DNA of 6,161 nt from positions 1-6,161 of the forward strand of contig JADHLS010000338.1 of NCBI GenBank assembly GCA_016780605.1, in the 5' to 3' direction. Both the position numbers and the translations under genes were made by a program. The DNA is from Reyranella sp. (lineage in GTDB: Bacteria > Pseudomonadota > Alphaproteobacteria > Reyranellales > Reyranellaceae). Below the pieces are notes generated by a model that saw only the letters and a list, made by a program, of their open reading frames with translations, searched no databases and was not told where the DNA came from. Positions 5,230 through 6,161 of this stretch are shown here, one piece after another (positions within the stretch are counted from its first letter, which is position 1; every line of letters begins with the position of its first letter).

Positions 5230-6051
5230 TCAGCTGCGCATCCGCGCATTCCAGAAGCGATAAAGCCCGGCCACGTCGCCGGCAAAGAGATTGCGATCAC
5301 AATGAGTGATGCCGGCCACCGCGCGGGAGTGCGAGCCATAGGCGACGTCTGACTCTGTCTGGTTGCCGGCATACTGCCAGAGCTTCCAGCCGCGGTCGGC
5401 CCAGGCCCAGGGCAAGTCTGGCTGCTCGCGATAGTCGGCGAGCCAGAGGTCGCACTGCGCCAGCAGCGAGCCCGGGACGATCGGTCCACCGAGGGTCAGT
5501 CCGCGGCGGCCATGTTTTTGGCCGTTGGCCCAATTCGGATGGGTGTAGAGGACAGGGAACCGACCGGTCGCCTGTTGCACGACCGTAACAAAGGCCTCGG
5601 CCTGGGCCAGCGTCATGGTATTGCGCGGGTTGGCGTCGTTGGCCTCGATATCGAGGGCGATCAGCGTCGAGGGCGTGGGCCGGACCACCGACAGGAAGGA
5701 CTGCGCCTGCTGCGCCCCGGAATACTGGCGCGTGCCGAAATGATAGGCCCCCCACAACAGTCCGGCCTGCTCGGCCTGCTGGCGGCGCACGGCGTAGGAG
5801 GGGTCAACCCAGTCGCCGCCCTCTGTCGCCTTGTGGATAACGGCAAGGATGCCGCTGCGGCGGACAGCGTTGAAGTCGCTGACGATCACGCCGTGGCTGA
5901 TGTCGATCACCGCGTCCAGTCCAGACGGTCCCATCTGAGCCTGCGGCAGGTAGACGTCGCCGCCTCGTCTCGCCACCGGCGCCTGACCGCCACATCCTGC
6001 CAAGCCCAGGCTGGCTAACCCGCCGCCCAGCACAACCCTGCGGGAAACCAT
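5230..6051 (-). CDS. GH25-family lysozyme (muramidase)-like lipoprotein
   Basis: This 273-residue glycoside hydrolase family 25 protein belongs to the group that cleaves the N-acetylmuramic acid linkage in peptidoglycan. The N-terminus is a lipoprotein signal: SRRVVLGG (residues 3-10, Tat-like), then a lipobox LAGC with the lipidated Cys at 20. It should therefore be anchored in the cell envelope. GH25 landmarks follow in order: VIDISHG with Asp50, GILAVIHKATEGGDWVDPSY (67-86), AGLLWGAYHFG (96-106), the catalytic-type LDIE with Asp134 and Glu136, FPVLYT (165-170), LWLADY (202-207), WKLWQY (222-227) and a closing CDRNLF (251-256). All acidic residues expected in the active site appear present, so it should be active. 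The length is that of a single catalytic domain; there is no cell-wall-binding repeat. The ATG at 6051 has AAGGG six bases upstream. No holin, endopeptidase or phage structural gene is nearby, so a housekeeping or defensive role in wall turnover is more likely than phage lysis. Confidence 0.93.
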   Translation of the reverse strand: MVSRRVVLGGGLASLGLAGCGGQAPVARRGGDVYLPQAQMGPSGLDAVIDISHGVIVSDFNAVRRSGILAVIHKATEGGDWVDPSYAVRRQQAEQAGLLWGAYHFGTRQYSGAQQAQSFLSVVRPTPSTLIALDIEANDANPRNTMTLAQAEAFVTVVQQATGRFPVLYTHPNWANGQKHGRRGLTLGGPIVPGSLLAQCDLWLADYREQPDLPWAWADRGWKLWQYAGNQTESDVAYGSHSRAVAGITHCDRNLFAGDVAGLYRFWNARMRS

Positions 6052-6099
6052 CCCTCACCCTTCATTGAAGAACCGTGAGGCATCTTACCACGGCGGCTC

Positions 6100-6118
6100 G
6101 ATTGGTCCCAGATTGGTC
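6100..6118. repeat. Tandem GATTGGTC repeat upstream of the lysozyme gene
   Basis: GATTGGTC occurs at 6100-6107 and again at 6111-6118, exactly 11 bases apart (about one turn of the helix). They sit about 50-70 bases upstream of the GH25 start. On the minus strand the copies read GACCAATC, followed about 12 bases later by TAAGAT, a fair -10-like hexamer. Two same-face half-sites beside a promoter are what a direct-repeat-binding activator would use. The repeat is plain; the function is inferred. Confidence 0.4.
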
Positions 6119-6161
6119 ACGGGCCACACCTTATTTGTGACGCCCTTACTCACGAGCATTT

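Noticed and set aside
5230..6051. Prophage remnant suggested by a lysozyme gene
   Set aside because: No holin, spanin, tail, integrase or attachment site is present, and the protein has a bacterial-type lipoprotein signal.

Overview
The window is GC-rich, densely coding DNA. It looks like the chromosome of a soil- or water-type alphaproteobacterium, perhaps related to Reyranella or the bradyrhizobia. That placement rests on remembered resemblance of several proteins (the PAS protein, the LuxR-like regulator, the PPOX protein) to families common there; no search was run. There are no RNA genes, insertion sequences, CRISPR arrays or phage structural genes.

Layout, left to right. A site-2 protease (M50) gene runs leftward off the left edge (1-311, minus). 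Upstream of it, on the same strand, is an alpha/beta hydrolase (410-1312), with a perfect 13-bp hairpin in the gap. A 244-bp divergent gap leads to a plus-strand gene for a Tat-exported family 1 solute-binding protein (1557-2861). This gene has no permease or ATPase partner in view and ends at a GC-rich hairpin shared with a convergent PPOX-class flavin/F420-fold gene (2901-3326, minus). Just upstream of the PPOX gene is a PAS-domain sensor gene (3378-3955, minus), broken by what looks like a single-base deletion near 3670. It is divergent from a LuxR-type regulator gene (4147-5076, plus) whose C-terminal helix-turn-helix has apparently lost its core by an in-frame deletion. Convergent with that is a GH25 lysozyme-like lipoprotein gene (5230-6051, minus). 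Its upstream region carries a tandem 8-bp repeat.

The genes do not form one pathway; they look like ordinary single-gene units. The most notable point is that the two adjacent divergent signalling genes are both damaged: one PAS sensor by frameshift, one regulator by loss of its DNA-contacting helices. This suggests decay of a small sensory module, or in the regulator's case conversion to a protein that does not bind DNA. The hydrolase also seems to lack its catalytic histidine at the expected place. I found no convincing new multi-gene system.
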